Shown here: positions 15,763 to 24,962 of the stretch, one piece after another
Layout: the number at the start of each line of letters is the position of its first letter
How positions within the stretch are numbered: position 1 is the first letter of the stretch
Source of the DNA: Ensifer sp. PDNC004
GTDB lineage: Bacteria; Pseudomonadota; Alphaproteobacteria; Rhizobiales; Rhizobiaceae
Length of the DNA: 64,000 bases
Assembly (NCBI RefSeq): GCF_016919405.1
Contig: NZ_CP070352.1
Location: forward strand, 682,001 to 746,000
Direction: 5' to 3'
Translations under genes and position numbers: made by a program
The notes under the pieces: generated by a model
Told to the model about the DNA's origin: nothing
What the model saw: the letters and a program-made list of their open reading frames with translations, nothing else
Database searches by the model: none

Positions 15763-17144
15763 GGTCCCTCCCGATAAAGGGGAACATCGAGAATGACGGT
15801 GAAGTCGTGCGCGCCTTTCTCCAGAAACCGGACCGTGCCGCGATGGGCAAGCGCCACCTCCGCCGCGATTGCAAAGCCGAGTCCCATGCTTCCCTCTCCC
15901 GTCTTCGAACTGACGAACCGCGTGGTCACCGCCGCCCATTCGCCCGGCGGAATGCCGGGACCGTCGTCGGCGACCTCCACCAGAGCCCGATCGTCGTCGC
16001 GCCGCACGCGCACGGCCAGCCGTTGCGCGACACCGTGCTGCAGCGCGTTGTCGATGATGTTGGCGATCGCCTCGCGCAGGCTCACCGCATCGCCGAGTAC
16101 ATAGACCGGCTCGCTGCAGTCTTCGAAGGAGACGACGACATCCGGGTCGACGGTAATCGGTACCGTCGAGCGAAACGCTTTCCGCGCGATATCGCCAAGA
16201 TCGACCGGCTTGAAACGCACGGAATCGGATCGGTGGATGACCATGGCATGGCTGAGCAGCTGGTTGGTGAGCCGCGCCAACTGGCTGACGCGATCGCGCA
16301 CCCGCGCCAGATGCCGTCTGCGGTTGGCGTCGAGGTCGTGATCTTCGAGCATGTCGACCTGCGCCGAAAGGGCCGTCAACGGCGTGCGGATTTGGTGGGC
16401 CGCATCGGCGATGAAGCGCTGAAGCAGGGTGACGCGTTCGTCGAGGCGGCCCATGAAATGATTGATCGACCCGACGAAGGGTTTGAGCTCCCTTGGCATG
16501 TCGGCCTCGACGGGGGTCAGGTCCTGCGGATCGCGGGCACGCAGCGTCGCGGCAAGGGCATCGACGGGCAGCAGCGAATAGCGGATGGCAAGCACGGTGC
16601 CGGCAAGTGCAAATAGGCTCATGATGCCGACAAGGATCATCGCGCGCGTCGTCAGTTCGCCGGCAAGCCCGCGCCGCGCTTCGGTCGTCTGCGCCATCAC
16701 CACATAGGCCCAGCCGGAAAAGGACGGGTCCGAAAGCGCCCGCGAGACCACGGCCACGCGCACCGGCACCTTGCGATATTCCGTCGTCAGGAAGACCGGG
16801 CCGGCTCGGGCCGCTGTCACGTCGACACCGGTATCGAGATCGTCGTAACCGGTCAGGGTTCGGCCATCCGGTCCCACCACGCGATAAAAAATGCGGTCGC
16901 GCTCGGCAAGGCCAAGCAGTTCGAAGGCCGACGACGGCAGCGTCACGCCCAGATTGCCCGCATCCACGGTCATGTTCGCGGTGATCTGGATCGCCGCACC
17001 GAGCAGCAGCCGGTCGTAGGCATCGTCGGCAGCCGCGCGGGCATAGTACCAGGCAGCCGCCGAGAGCAGCGCCGCCCCAGCGCAAAGCACCAGCGCCACG
17101 CGCAGCACCAGCCGCCAGAAGAGAGAGGTTTCACGCCGCTTCAT
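15759..17144 (-). CDS. tctE: TctE-like sensor histidine kinase
   Basis: A 461-residue membrane kinase: helix about 10-32, a periplasmic sensor of about 130 residues, a second helix near 165-185, HAMP, then HisKA with the phospho-acceptor in DAAHQIRTPL and HATPase boxes (NIIDNALQH, DDGPGIP, GSMGLGFAIA). ATG 17144 overlaps the response-regulator gene by 14 bases. TctE kinases sense tricarboxylates and the divergent tctCBA operon supports that here. The adjoining binding protein may supply ligand recognition. Confidence 0.9.
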   Translation of the reverse strand: MKRRETSLFWRLVLRVALVLCAGAALLSAAAWYYARAAADDAYDRLLLGAAIQITANMTVDAGNLGVTLPSSAFELLGLAERDRIFYRVVGPDGRTLTGYDDLDTGVDVTAARAGPVFLTTEYRKVPVRVAVVSRALSDPSFSGWAYVVMAQTTEARRGLAGELTTRAMILVGIMSLFALAGTVLAIRYSLLPVDALAATLRARDPQDLTPVEADMPRELKPFVGSINHFMGRLDERVTLLQRFIADAAHQIRTPLTALSAQVDMLEDHDLDANRRRHLARVRDRVSQLARLTNQLLSHAMVIHRSDSVRFKPVDLGDIARKAFRSTVPITVDPDVVVSFEDCSEPVYVLGDAVSLREAIANIIDNALQHGVAQRLAVRVRRDDDRALVEVADDGPGIPPGEWAAVTTRFVSSKTGEGSMGLGFAIAAEVALAHRGTVRFLEKGAHDFTVILDVPLYREGP

Positions 17145-17805
17145 CGGCCACCAGTTGATAGCCGAGACCCCGGATGGTGACGATGCGCACCGACGAGCCC
17201 TCGATCTTCTTGCGCAGCCTTCCGACATAGAGTTCGACGGCGTTGGGGTTGACGTTTTCGTCGAAGCCGAACAGCCGGTCGAGCAGCTCGTCCTTGCTGA
17301 AAACCCGCCCCGGCCGGGCGGCCAGTACCTCCAGAAGCGTGATCTCCCGGCGCTTGAGCTGGACCTCGCGATTGCCCACCCGCACGGAGCGGCTGTTGCG
17401 GTCGAGCACCAGATCGCCGCACTCGATGAGGTTGGTCGGATCGCCCTGGCGACGGCGCAGGAGCACACGCGTACGCGCTTCGAGCTCGCGGAAATCGAAC
17501 GGCTTGACGAGGTAGTCATCGGCGCCGAGGTCGAGCGCGCCGACCCGGTCCTCGATTTCGGAACGCGCCGTCAGCACCAGCACCGGCGTCGTCTTTCGCC
17601 GGGCGCGCAGATGGCGCAGGATCTCGAACCCGTCGAGCCCCGGCAACATGACGTCGAGGATCACGAGATCATAATCGGTAAATTCGAGTATGTCGGCGGC
17701 GGCTTGACCGTCCGTCTGCCAATCGACGGTGTGCCCGACCTTTTCCAGTCGACGGCTGATTGCCTCCCCGACATCCCTCGTGTCCTCCACCAGAAAGATG
17801 CGCAT
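17131..17805 (-). CDS. tctD: TctD-like OmpR-family response regulator
   Basis: A 224-residue regulator. The receiver has VEDTRDV, the phospho-acceptor Asp in LVILDVMLPGLDG, the conserved Thr in LVLTARSE and Lys in DYLVKPFD. The C-terminal winged helix contains RREITLLEVLA and GLGYQLV. ATG 17805 gives the canonical MRIFLVEDT start. Divergent from tctC, with GTGACAGC repeats between them that are likely its binding sites. Confidence 0.92.
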   Translation of the reverse strand: MRIFLVEDTRDVGEAISRRLEKVGHTVDWQTDGQAAADILEFTDYDLVILDVMLPGLDGFEILRHLRARRKTTPVLVLTARSEIEDRVGALDLGADDYLVKPFDFRELEARTRVLLRRRQGDPTNLIECGDLVLDRNSRSVRVGNREVQLKRREITLLEVLAARPGRVFSKDELLDRLFGFDENVNPNAVELYVGRLRKKIEGSSVRIVTIRGLGYQLVADEAA

Positions 17806-17862
17806 GAGCAAGCAGTGACACGGAAGATTCCGCCGATCAACCCGGCGGATATGACCGCTTTC

Positions 17863-17881
17863 GTGACAGCGTGGTGACAGC
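17863..17881 (+). promoter_or_regulatory. Tandem GTGACAGC repeats, probable TctD sites
   Basis: GTGACAGC at 17863-17870 and 17874-17881, start to start 11 bases, which is the one-turn spacing usual for OmpR-family regulators. Further copies are GTGACA at 17815-17820 and GTGACAGC at 18041-18048. All lie between the divergent tctD and tctC genes. Confidence 0.6.
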
Positions 17882-18085
17882 TTCGGGGAGGAAAGAGGGT
17901 TGCCTGACCGCGACAACGGGAGATGCGGCCAAGGTCTGGAGGACAATCATCGCCGGGGCATTTTCGGGCGGCCGCACACGCGGTCCGTCGATGCTGGTCG
18001 ATGCCCGTCCGGGCCCTGGATGTCACGGTGGGGCAGGCGCGTGACAGCGCCTTCGAAAGAACAACTCATGGATGGGAGAGAGACC

Positions 18086-19057
18086 ATGACCCGAACCTTC
18101 GTAAAGACCCTTCTGGCGGCCGGACTGTTTGCCGCCGTTGCATCGCCGGCCGGCGCCGAGCCCAGCAAGCCTGAGTGCCTGGCCGGCGCCAAGCCGGGCG
18201 GCGGCTTCGACCTCACCTGCCGGCTCGCCGCCAATGCGCTGCTCGAAGCCAAGATCATCGGCAAGCCGATGGCTGTCACCTACATGGAAGGTGGGGTTGG
18301 TGCGGTTGCCTACAACCACGTCATCGGCAAGCGCGGCACCGACGGCAACCTGATCACCGCGGCCTCGTCCGGCTCGGCGCTTCTGATCGCCCAGGGCAAG
18401 TTCGGCCAATATGACGAAACGGCCGTGCGCTGGCTCGGCGCGCTCGGCGCCGACTACGGCGTGCTCGTCGTTGCCGCCGACTCGCCCTACAAGACGCTTG
18501 GCGAATTGATCGCCGCCTACAAGGCAAGCCCGACCGACTTCTCAGTCGCCGGCGGCGGCGCCGTCGGCTCGCAGGACTGGATGAAGGGTTCGCTCTTGGC
18601 AAAGGCTGCCGGCCAGGAGCCGAAGCAGATGCGCTATGTGGCGCTCGAAGGCGGCGGTGCGGTGCTGACGGCGCTCGAAGGCGGCCACGTCAAGGTCGGC
18701 GCCGGCGATGCGGCAGAAATGTCCAAGCACCATGCCGCCGGCAAGGTCCGCGTGCTCGCCGTCATGGCGCCTGAGCGCCTTCCGGGCGAACTCGCCGAAG
18801 TGCCGACCGCCAAGGAACAGGGCGTCGACATCGAATGGCCGGTCTGGCGTGGCTACTATGTTGGCAAGGACGTCTCCGACGCGGACTATAAATGGTGGGC
18901 CGACGCCTTCACCAAGCTCGTCGCAACGCCGGAATTCGTGAAGGAGCGCGAGGCGCGCGGCCTCTACGAATACAACCAGGTCGGCGATGCCTTCGACCAG
19001 CAGGTCAAGGCGGACGTGGCACGCTTCAAGATCATCGCCAAGGAAGCCGGCATGTAA
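18086..19057 (+). CDS. tctC: Tripartite tricarboxylate transporter substrate-binding protein
   Basis: A 323-residue periplasmic protein with a signal peptide (about residues 1-24, SPAGA). It has the TctC fold pattern (AKPGGGFDLTCRL, GKVRVLAVMAPERL, EWPVWRGYYV). ATG 18086 is preceded by GGGAGAGAG; an ATG 18 bases upstream is less well placed. First gene of the tctCBA operon, which imports citrate-like tri- or dicarboxylates, and separated from tctB by a perfect 13-bp hairpin. Probably controlled by TctD. Confidence 0.92.
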   Translation: MTRTFVKTLLAAGLFAAVASPAGAEPSKPECLAGAKPGGGFDLTCRLAANALLEAKIIGKPMAVTYMEGGVGAVAYNHVIGKRGTDGNLITAASSGSALLIAQGKFGQYDETAVRWLGALGADYGVLVVAADSPYKTLGELIAAYKASPTDFSVAGGGAVGSQDWMKGSLLAKAAGQEPKQMRYVALEGGGAVLTALEGGHVKVGAGDAAEMSKHHAAGKVRVLAVMAPERLPGELAEVPTAKEQGVDIEWPVWRGYYVGKDVSDADYKWWADAFTKLVATPEFVKEREARGLYEYNQVGDAFDQQVKADVARFKIIAKEAGM

Positions 19058-19064
19058 TGCCGAG

Positions 19065-19095
19065 GATCGGAGCGGGACGACCTCCCGCTCCGATC
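19065..19095 (+). other. Perfect 13-bp stem-loop between tctC and tctB
   Basis: GATCGGAGCGGGA, loop CGACC, and the exact complement begin seven bases after the tctC stop without a T-run. Likely a stabiliser or attenuator that raises tctC output over the membrane subunits. Confidence 0.7.
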
Positions 19096-19189
19096 GCCAT
19101 CATCCTGCGGGCACACGGGCACGGGCGATCCGCCTGGCCGTGAAGGAATGCCCGTTTTCCGTGAAGACGTGATCATCGGGAAACCCAAC

Positions 19190-19648
19190 ATGTCAGACAC
19201 TCCATCCTCATCCTCCCTCGTTGGCAGGATCGGCGGGCTCTTGATGCTTGCGCTGGCGATTGCCTATGGCATCGGCGGCAGCCAGATCGAATATGCCTTC
19301 GCTTCGGACCCGCTCGGTCCGCGCGTTGTGCCGGTACTGCTCGCCATCATCCTCGCGGCGCTTTGCCTTCTCTATCTGAAAAGCCCTGGTTCGACGGAAG
19401 CCTTCCCGAAGGGGCAGTTGCTCGTGAAGATCGCCGCGGTGCCGCTGCTGCTGTTCACATCGGCATTGCTCCTGGAGCCCGCCGGCTTTGCCGTCTCAAT
19501 CTTCCTTCTCACCCTCGGCGTCGGCTGGATCTTCGGCGCGCCCTTGCGTCTCGCCGTCGTCGGCGCCGTCGGGCAGGCCGCCCTCTGGTGGTTTGTCTTT
19601 TCCTACCTGCTCGACGTCTATCTGCCCGCCGGTCGGCTGTTTGGCTGA
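19190..19648 (+). CDS. tctB: Tripartite tricarboxylate transporter small membrane subunit
   Basis: A 152-residue protein with four predicted transmembrane helices and the TctB profile (DPLGPRVVPVLLAIILAAL; a WWFVFSYLLDVYLPAG end). ATG 19190 is chosen; no strong ribosome site is visible. It lies between tctC and tctA on the same strand and forms the small integral subunit of the importer. Confidence 0.88.
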   Translation: MSDTPSSSSLVGRIGGLLMLALAIAYGIGGSQIEYAFASDPLGPRVVPVLLAIILAALCLLYLKSPGSTEAFPKGQLLVKIAAVPLLLFTSALLLEPAGFAVSIFLLTLGVGWIFGAPLRLAVVGAVGQAALWWFVFSYLLDVYLPAGRLFG

Positions 19649-19672
19649 CCCGCCGGTTATGGAGTGATATCA

Positions 19673-21178
19673 ATGAACCTCGATTATCTCTGGAACGGCT
19701 TTACCGTCGCGCTGACGATGCAGAACTTGCTCATCGGCCTTGTCGGCTGCTTTATCGGCACCCTGGTCGGCGCGCTGCCGGCGATCGGTCCGATCAACGG
19801 CATCGCGCTGCTGCTGCCCATCGCCTATACGATGGGCCTGCCGGCCGAAAGCACGATGATCCTGCTCGCCGCCGTCTATTGCGGCGCCGAGTATGGCGGC
19901 CGCATCTCCTCGATCCTTCTGAACGTGCCGGGCGATGCCGGCGCCGTGATGACGGCGCTCGACGGCAACCCGATGGCTCGCCAGGGCCGCGCCGGCGAGG
20001 CGCTGATGCTCTCGGGCCTCTCCTCCTTCGTCGGCGGGGTCTTCGGCGCCGTCGGGCTTGCGCTGTTCGCGCCGCTGCTTGCGGGCCTCGCGATCGGCTT
20101 CGGCCCGGCCGAATATTTCGTGCTGATGGTCTTTGCCTTCGCCACGCTCGGCTCCATGGTCGGCAGCCAGCCGGTAAAGACGCTGATCGGCTGCACGCTC
20201 GGCCTGATGCTCGCAACGGTCGGCCTCGACGCCACCTCCGGCGCCTACCGCTTCACCTTCAACGAGCCAGAACTCGGTGACGGCATCGAATTTGTCGTGC
20301 TGGTCATCGGCCTGTTCTCGGTGTCCGAGGCGCTGCTGATCCTCGAGCACCAGGCAAGCGGCGTCACGGTCATCCGCGAGCTCGGCCGCATGACCGCCCG
20401 CCTCGACGACATCCGCAAATCGATCGGCGCGACGCTGCGCGGCTCAGTCATCGGCTTTATCGTCGGCGTGCTGCCCGGCACCGGCGCATCGGTTTCGAGC
20501 GCGGTTTCCTACACCACGGAAAAGCGCATCTCCGACACCGAGGGCACCTTCGGCAAGGGCGACGTGCGCGGCCTGACGGCACCGGAGGCGGCCAACAACG
20601 CCACCGCCTGCGGCGCCTTCGTGCCGATGCTGACGCTCGGCGTGCCCGGCTCCGGCACGACCGCCGTCATGCTCGGCGCGCTGATGCTCTACAACATCCA
20701 GCCGGGCCCGATGCTGATCACCGAGCGGCCGGAAGTGGTCGGCGGCCTCGTCGCGTCGCTGTTCATCGGCAACGTGCTGCTGCTTCTCCTCAACCTGCCG
20801 CTCGTCAACATCTTTGCCCGCGTGCTGACAGTGCCGAACTGGCTGCTGGTTCCGGGCATCCTGGTGCTGTCGATCGTTGGCGTCTATTCGACCCACGCGT
20901 CGGTGTTCTCGATCCTTCTGATGCTCGGCATCGGCGTTATCGGCTGGATGCTTCGAAAGGCCGGCTTCGACATGGCGCCGATCATCCTCGGCTTTGTGCT
21001 CGGGCATGTGATGGAGGTGAACCTGCGCAATGCGCTGGCGATCAGCGGCGGCGACATCTCGATCCTGTTCCAGAGCAAAATCTCTATCATCCTCTGGATT
21101 CTGGCGGGCGCCATGGCCGTGATGCCGCTTCTTGTCGGCTGGAGGAAGGCGAAGCGCATGAAGACCGCGACGAGCTAG
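19673..21178 (+). CDS. tctA: Tripartite tricarboxylate transporter large permease
   Basis: A 501-residue membrane protein with about 11-12 helices and TctA signatures in both halves (TLVGALPAIGPINGIALLLP; FIVGVLPGTGASVSS). The two Gly/Pro-rich loops are the presumed substrate-binding hairpins. ATG 19673 has GGAG eight bases upstream; GTG 19664 is an alternative. Last gene of tctCBA. Confidence 0.93.
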   Translation: MNLDYLWNGFTVALTMQNLLIGLVGCFIGTLVGALPAIGPINGIALLLPIAYTMGLPAESTMILLAAVYCGAEYGGRISSILLNVPGDAGAVMTALDGNPMARQGRAGEALMLSGLSSFVGGVFGAVGLALFAPLLAGLAIGFGPAEYFVLMVFAFATLGSMVGSQPVKTLIGCTLGLMLATVGLDATSGAYRFTFNEPELGDGIEFVVLVIGLFSVSEALLILEHQASGVTVIRELGRMTARLDDIRKSIGATLRGSVIGFIVGVLPGTGASVSSAVSYTTEKRISDTEGTFGKGDVRGLTAPEAANNATACGAFVPMLTLGVPGSGTTAVMLGALMLYNIQPGPMLITERPEVVGGLVASLFIGNVLLLLLNLPLVNIFARVLTVPNWLLVPGILVLSIVGVYSTHASVFSILLMLGIGVIGWMLRKAGFDMAPIILGFVLGHVMEVNLRNALAISGGDISILFQSKISIILWILAGAMAVMPLLVGWRKAKRMKTATS

Positions 21179-21280
21179 CTGATCGCCTCCCTGTCGGCTG
21201 CTTGGACAGCGGTGCGCGAACTCATCGCGCGCCGCTGTTGTCGTTTTGGGCGGCAGCAACTTAAGACTATAAATCCAGTA

Positions 21281-21296
21281 TAGACACTTTTGTCTA
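21281..21296. promoter_or_regulatory. Inverted repeat upstream of the DauR-like gene
   Basis: TAGACA-cttt-TGTCTA, a perfect 6-bp dyad 40 bases before the regulator start, inside an A/T-richer promoter stretch. Its place suggests an autoregulatory operator. Confidence 0.45.
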
Positions 21297-21335
21297 CGCA
21301 TGTTCTAAGGGGCGCCATCGAGGAAGAGGAACGCC

Positions 21336-21947
21336 GTGACCCCAGAACTCCGCCCCTATAGCCTGGTCTGCGACGCGGTCGCCTTGCTGTTCCAACCCTA
21401 TGCCGAGGTCGTGCTGCATGACCTCGCAACCGAAACCGTCGTCCATATCGCCGGCAACTTCTCCAAGCGCGAGATCGGCGAACCCTCGCTGCTGAGCGAA
21501 ATCGGCTTCAGGGAAGGCGATGGGATCATCGGCCCCTACGAAAAGGTCAACTGGGACGGGCGCTCGATCAAGGCGATCAGCGCGGTCTTGCGCGATGCGG
21601 CCGGCAAGGCGATCGGCGTGCTTTGCATCAATGCCGATGTCTCGGACTTCCATGCAGCACTCCGCACGCTCAACGCGCTCGTCCGCGTTCCCGTCGACGC
21701 CGACAAACCAGAGAGCCTGTTCAAGGAGGACTGGCACGAGCGCGTCAACGAATATGTCCAGCAGTGGACGGCTGTCCGGGGCCTGACGATCTCAACATTG
21801 AGCCGGACCGATAAGCAGGCGCTGGTGATCGCGCTTTCTTCAAACGGCGCCTTCGGCGGCAAGAATGCCGCGTCCTACATCTCGCGCATCCTCGGCATGG
21901 GCCGCGCAACCGTCTACAAATATCTGAGCCAGGGGAGCGCGCCATGA
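21336..21947 (+). CDS. DauR/YheO-type transcriptional regulator
   Basis: A 203-residue regulator with an N-terminal YheO-like PAS domain (about 5-115; FQPYAEVVLHDL, GVLCINADVS) and a C-terminal helix-turn-helix (GGKNAASYISRILGMGRATVYKYL). Members such as DauR repress amino-acid catabolic operons. GTG 21336 follows GGAAGAGGA. It overlaps the next gene by ATGA and so heads a three-gene catabolic operon. Confidence 0.85.
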   Translation: MTPELRPYSLVCDAVALLFQPYAEVVLHDLATETVVHIAGNFSKREIGEPSLLSEIGFREGDGIIGPYEKVNWDGRSIKAISAVLRDAAGKAIGVLCINADVSDFHAALRTLNALVRVPVDADKPESLFKEDWHERVNEYVQQWTAVRGLTISTLSRTDKQALVIALSSNGAFGGKNAASYISRILGMGRATVYKYLSQGSAP

Positions 21948-22921
21948 TCGTCGTCGGCCGCGAGAAACTCGCATCCCTGCCGCTGCTGACGCTTGCCGCA
22001 CCGGCCATCCGCGACGCCTACATCGCCGTCACGGATGGCCGCGCCAACGTGCCGCCGGTCGGCTATCTGCCGCTTCCGGGGCGCAATGCGGATTGCCATA
22101 TCAAATATGGCTACATCGACGGCGATCCGATCTTCGTCGTGAAGATCGCCTCCGGCTTCTACGACAATCCGGCCAAGGGATTGCCCTCGAGCAACGGCAT
22201 GATGGTCGCGGTATCCTCGCAGACCGGCGACGTGGTGGCCGTGCTCGACGACAAGGGGCTGCTCACCGATCTTCGCACCGGCATCGGCGGTGCGATCGCG
22301 ACGATGGCGCTCTGGCGCAAGGACGCGCGGAGGATCGGAATCGTCGGCACCGGAACGCAGGCGCGCATCCAGATCCGGGCGCTTGCCGCACTCTCGGATC
22401 GACCGCTGCGGTTCACGGTCTGGGGGCGATCCATGGAACGGGCCAACGCCGTGCTTGCCGACCTTGAGGACCTCGAACTTTCCATCGCTGCAACGACCGA
22501 TCTCGAAACCCTCTGTCGCCAGTCCGATGCGATCGTCACCACGACGCCATCGAAGGAGCCGCTGATCCGATCGGACTGGATCGCGCCTGGCACCCATGTC
22601 ACCGCCATGGGTGCGGACGCACCCGGCAAGCAGGAGCTCGACATTGCCCTCGTTGCGCGCGCCGACCGGCTGGTCGCCGATCTCGCCGAGCAATGCTTTG
22701 ACCATGGCGAATTTTCTGCAGCGGCCCGCGCCGGGCTGATCGGTACGGACCGCTGTGTCGCGCTCGGCGCGATCCTTTCCGGTGCGGCCAAAGGCCGGCG
22801 CTCGGACCGTGACATCACCATCGCCGACCTCACGGGGATCGCGACACAGGACATCGCCATCGCCCGCACCGTGCTCGATGAACTCGGCCTGCTCGGCCGC
22901 CTGCAAGGAACAACCCAATGA
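21944..22921 (+). CDS. Ornithine cyclodeaminase/mu-crystallin family dehydrogenase (EutC/BhcD-like)
   Basis: A 325-residue NAD(P)-dependent imine reductase or cyclodeaminase. The N-terminal half has the substrate motif GCHIKYGY-like (DCHIKYGYIDG) and KGLPSSNGMM; the Rossmann core begins IGIVGTGTQARIQI. It overlaps both neighbours by ATGA. Pairing with a threonine-dehydratase-like gene is the EutB/EutC or BhcB/BhcD arrangement, where the dehydratase makes iminosuccinate from 3-hydroxyaspartate and this enzyme reduces it to aspartate. No other ectoine or beta-hydroxyaspartate-cycle genes are adjacent, so the exact substrate is inferred. Confidence 0.8.
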   Translation: MIVVGREKLASLPLLTLAAPAIRDAYIAVTDGRANVPPVGYLPLPGRNADCHIKYGYIDGDPIFVVKIASGFYDNPAKGLPSSNGMMVAVSSQTGDVVAVLDDKGLLTDLRTGIGGAIATMALWRKDARRIGIVGTGTQARIQIRALAALSDRPLRFTVWGRSMERANAVLADLEDLELSIAATTDLETLCRQSDAIVTTTPSKEPLIRSDWIAPGTHVTAMGADAPGKQELDIALVARADRLVADLAEQCFDHGEFSAAARAGLIGTDRCVALGAILSGAAKGRRSDRDITIADLTGIATQDIAIARTVLDELGLLGRLQGTTQ

Positions 22922-23880
22922 CCAAAGACGTCCTCGAAACGGCGGCGCGCTCTGTCCGTGCGCGCCAGCGCATCCGCCCCTTCATCTATGAGACGCCGCT
23001 GATCCCCTCGCGCACGATCGGGCAGCAAACATGCTCGACGGTGCTGTTCAAGGCGGAAAACCTGCAGTTGACCGGCTCCTTCAAGATCCGCGGTGCTGCG
23101 AGCAAGATGACCTCGCTGCCCAGGGACCATCAGGTGATCACGGCCTCTTCCGGCAACCACGGCATTGGCGCTGCCCATGCAGCAAGCGCGATCGGCCAGA
23201 AACTGACGGTCGTGCTGCCCGAAATCGTCAAGCCGGCGAAGCTGGAGCGCATCCGCGCCTACGGCGTCGACGTCGTCCTCCACGGCTCCGAAACCGGGCT
23301 TGCCGAACAGCATGCACAGCAACTGGCCGCGACCGAAAAGCTCGGCTACGTCTCGCCCTACAACGACCCGGAAATCATCGCCGGCCAGGGCACGATCGCG
23401 CTTGAACTGCTGGAGCAGGCCGAGCGCATCGACAATGTCTTCATCGCCATGGGCGGTGGCGGACTGATCAGCGGCATCGGCTCGGTGCTGAAGAGCTTCA
23501 GCCCGTTGACCCGCGTCATCGGCGTTTCCGCCGCAAATTCGGCGGCGCTCGCGGCTTCGATGAAGGCCGGCCGCGTGGTCGAAACCGAACACCTCGACAC
23601 GCTCGCCGATGCCGTCGCCGGCGGTCTTGACGAAGACAGCATTACACTCGGGCTGGCGATGGCCGTCGTCGATGAGGTCGTGACCTGCTCCGAAGCCGAG
23701 ATTGCCGCGGCGATGCGAGACGTGCTTCTCGATGAGCATATGCTGGTCGAAGGAGCGGCAGCTCTCGCGCTCGCCGGCTTCCGGCAGATCGCAGCAAAAT
23801 GCGCCGGCCAGACCAATGTCGTCCTGCTCTGCGGCAGCAATATCGACAGCGCCAGCGTGCTGCCTTCATTGCTGGGCTAG
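22918..23880 (+). CDS. PLP-dependent threonine dehydratase-like enzyme (EutB/BhcB-like)
   Basis: A 320-residue fold-type II PLP enzyme: Schiff-base Lys 56 in LTGSFKIRGA, phosphate and cofactor motifs SSGNHGIG and GGGGLISG, and a C-terminal CGSNID. It lacks the ACT domain of biosynthetic threonine dehydratase, fitting a catabolic hydroxy-amino-acid dehydratase. Last gene of the DauR-led operon. Confidence 0.85.
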   Translation: MTKDVLETAARSVRARQRIRPFIYETPLIPSRTIGQQTCSTVLFKAENLQLTGSFKIRGAASKMTSLPRDHQVITASSGNHGIGAAHAASAIGQKLTVVLPEIVKPAKLERIRAYGVDVVLHGSETGLAEQHAQQLAATEKLGYVSPYNDPEIIAGQGTIALELLEQAERIDNVFIAMGGGGLISGIGSVLKSFSPLTRVIGVSAANSAALAASMKAGRVVETEHLDTLADAVAGGLDEDSITLGLAMAVVDEVVTCSEAEIAAAMRDVLLDEHMLVEGAAALALAGFRQIAAKCAGQTNVVLLCGSNIDSASVLPSLLG

Positions 23881-23909
23881 AGGCGCCGCTGCATGGCCCT
23901 GCCCCGCCT

Positions 23910-24851
23910 CTAGAGACTGACGCGCTCCACGTAGTAGCGCGGGATCTTCACCCGGTCCCGGTCGCGGTAGAAGTCGATGCAGAAATCGACGAAGGCCTTG
24001 AACCGCTTCGAGACGTGCCGGCGGCGCGAATAGATGAGGTTGATCGCCGTCTGCGGCGAGCGCCAGTCCGATAGCACCGGCTCGAGCAGCCCCGCCTGCC
24101 GCTCGGTCTCGACGAAAAAGTCGGGCAGATAGGCGATGCCTTCGCCGGCGACGGCGAAATACTTGATCGTCCAATAGTCGTTGGTGGTGCAGGTGGCGGT
24201 CGGAAGCAGATCCACCTCGTCCTCGCCGGGCTGCGTCAGATACCAGGACTGCAACCGCGTCGGCTGGCGGAAGACGAGGCCGCGATGGCCGGTGAGCGCA
24301 TCCGGATCATCCGGCTGGCCATGGCGGGCAATGTATTGCGGGCTGGCGAAGAGGCCGTAGGATGAGACCGAAAGCCGCCGGCTGATGTAGTCCACGTCGG
24401 AAGGCTCGCCCCAGTGGAAGATGCCGTCGAGCGCCTGTTCGGTGACGTCGGAGAATGGCTGGCGTGAGGACAGGAACACGACGTCGAGATTGACCTGCGG
24501 ATATTGCTGGCGGAAGGCGTAGAGCAGTTCCGAGGTGATGGTCGTGCCGAATTCGCCGGTCGAGCCCACGCGCAGAGTGCCCGCCACATCCTGGCGCATC
24601 TCCGCCATCGCCGTTGCCGCATCGTCGCAATTCGACTGGATCAGGCGGGCGTAGCGCAGGAACTCCGCGCCGGCATCGGTCACATGCAACTGATGGCCCT
24701 CGCGCACGAAGAGCTCGATGCCGAACTCATCCTCCAATTGTCGGATCTTATGGCTGAGCGTCGATTTCGGCAGGCGATGGCGCCTGGAAGCCGCTGAAAT
24801 CGAACGCGAATCCGCAACTTTCACGAAGCAGTCGATAAGCGAGAGATCCAT
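23910..24851 (-). CDS. LysR family transcriptional regulator of the purine locus
   Basis: A 313-residue LysR protein: winged helix at residues 1-60 (RSISAASRRHRLPKSTLSHKI), then a type 2 periplasmic-binding-like effector domain. ATG 24851 gives the canonical MDLSLIDCF start. It is divergent from the first adenine-deaminase-family gene, with about 110 bases between that include a T-N11-A type dyad around GGAATATTC, so it probably regulates the purine genes. Confidence 0.88.
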   Translation of the reverse strand: MDLSLIDCFVKVADSRSISAASRRHRLPKSTLSHKIRQLEDEFGIELFVREGHQLHVTDAGAEFLRYARLIQSNCDDAATAMAEMRQDVAGTLRVGSTGEFGTTITSELLYAFRQQYPQVNLDVVFLSSRQPFSDVTEQALDGIFHWGEPSDVDYISRRLSVSSYGLFASPQYIARHGQPDDPDALTGHRGLVFRQPTRLQSWYLTQPGEDEVDLLPTATCTTNDYWTIKYFAVAGEGIAYLPDFFVETERQAGLLEPVLSDWRSPQTAINLIYSRRRHVSKRFKAFVDFCIDFYRDRDRVKIPRYYVERVSL

Positions 24852-24962
24852 TTTTCGTCCAAAATCTTGTACGATATGTCCAGAGATTAGCCTATTTCGG
24901 CCCATTGTGTAAACGACTGGGAATTGGGAATATTCACTGGAGCTAAGGGAGAAGAGGTTCCA

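Noticed and set aside
21336..23880. Full ectoine utilisation operon
   Set aside because: Only EutB- and EutC-like genes are present; doeA/doeB-type hydrolases, transaminase and ectoine transporter genes are not adjacent.
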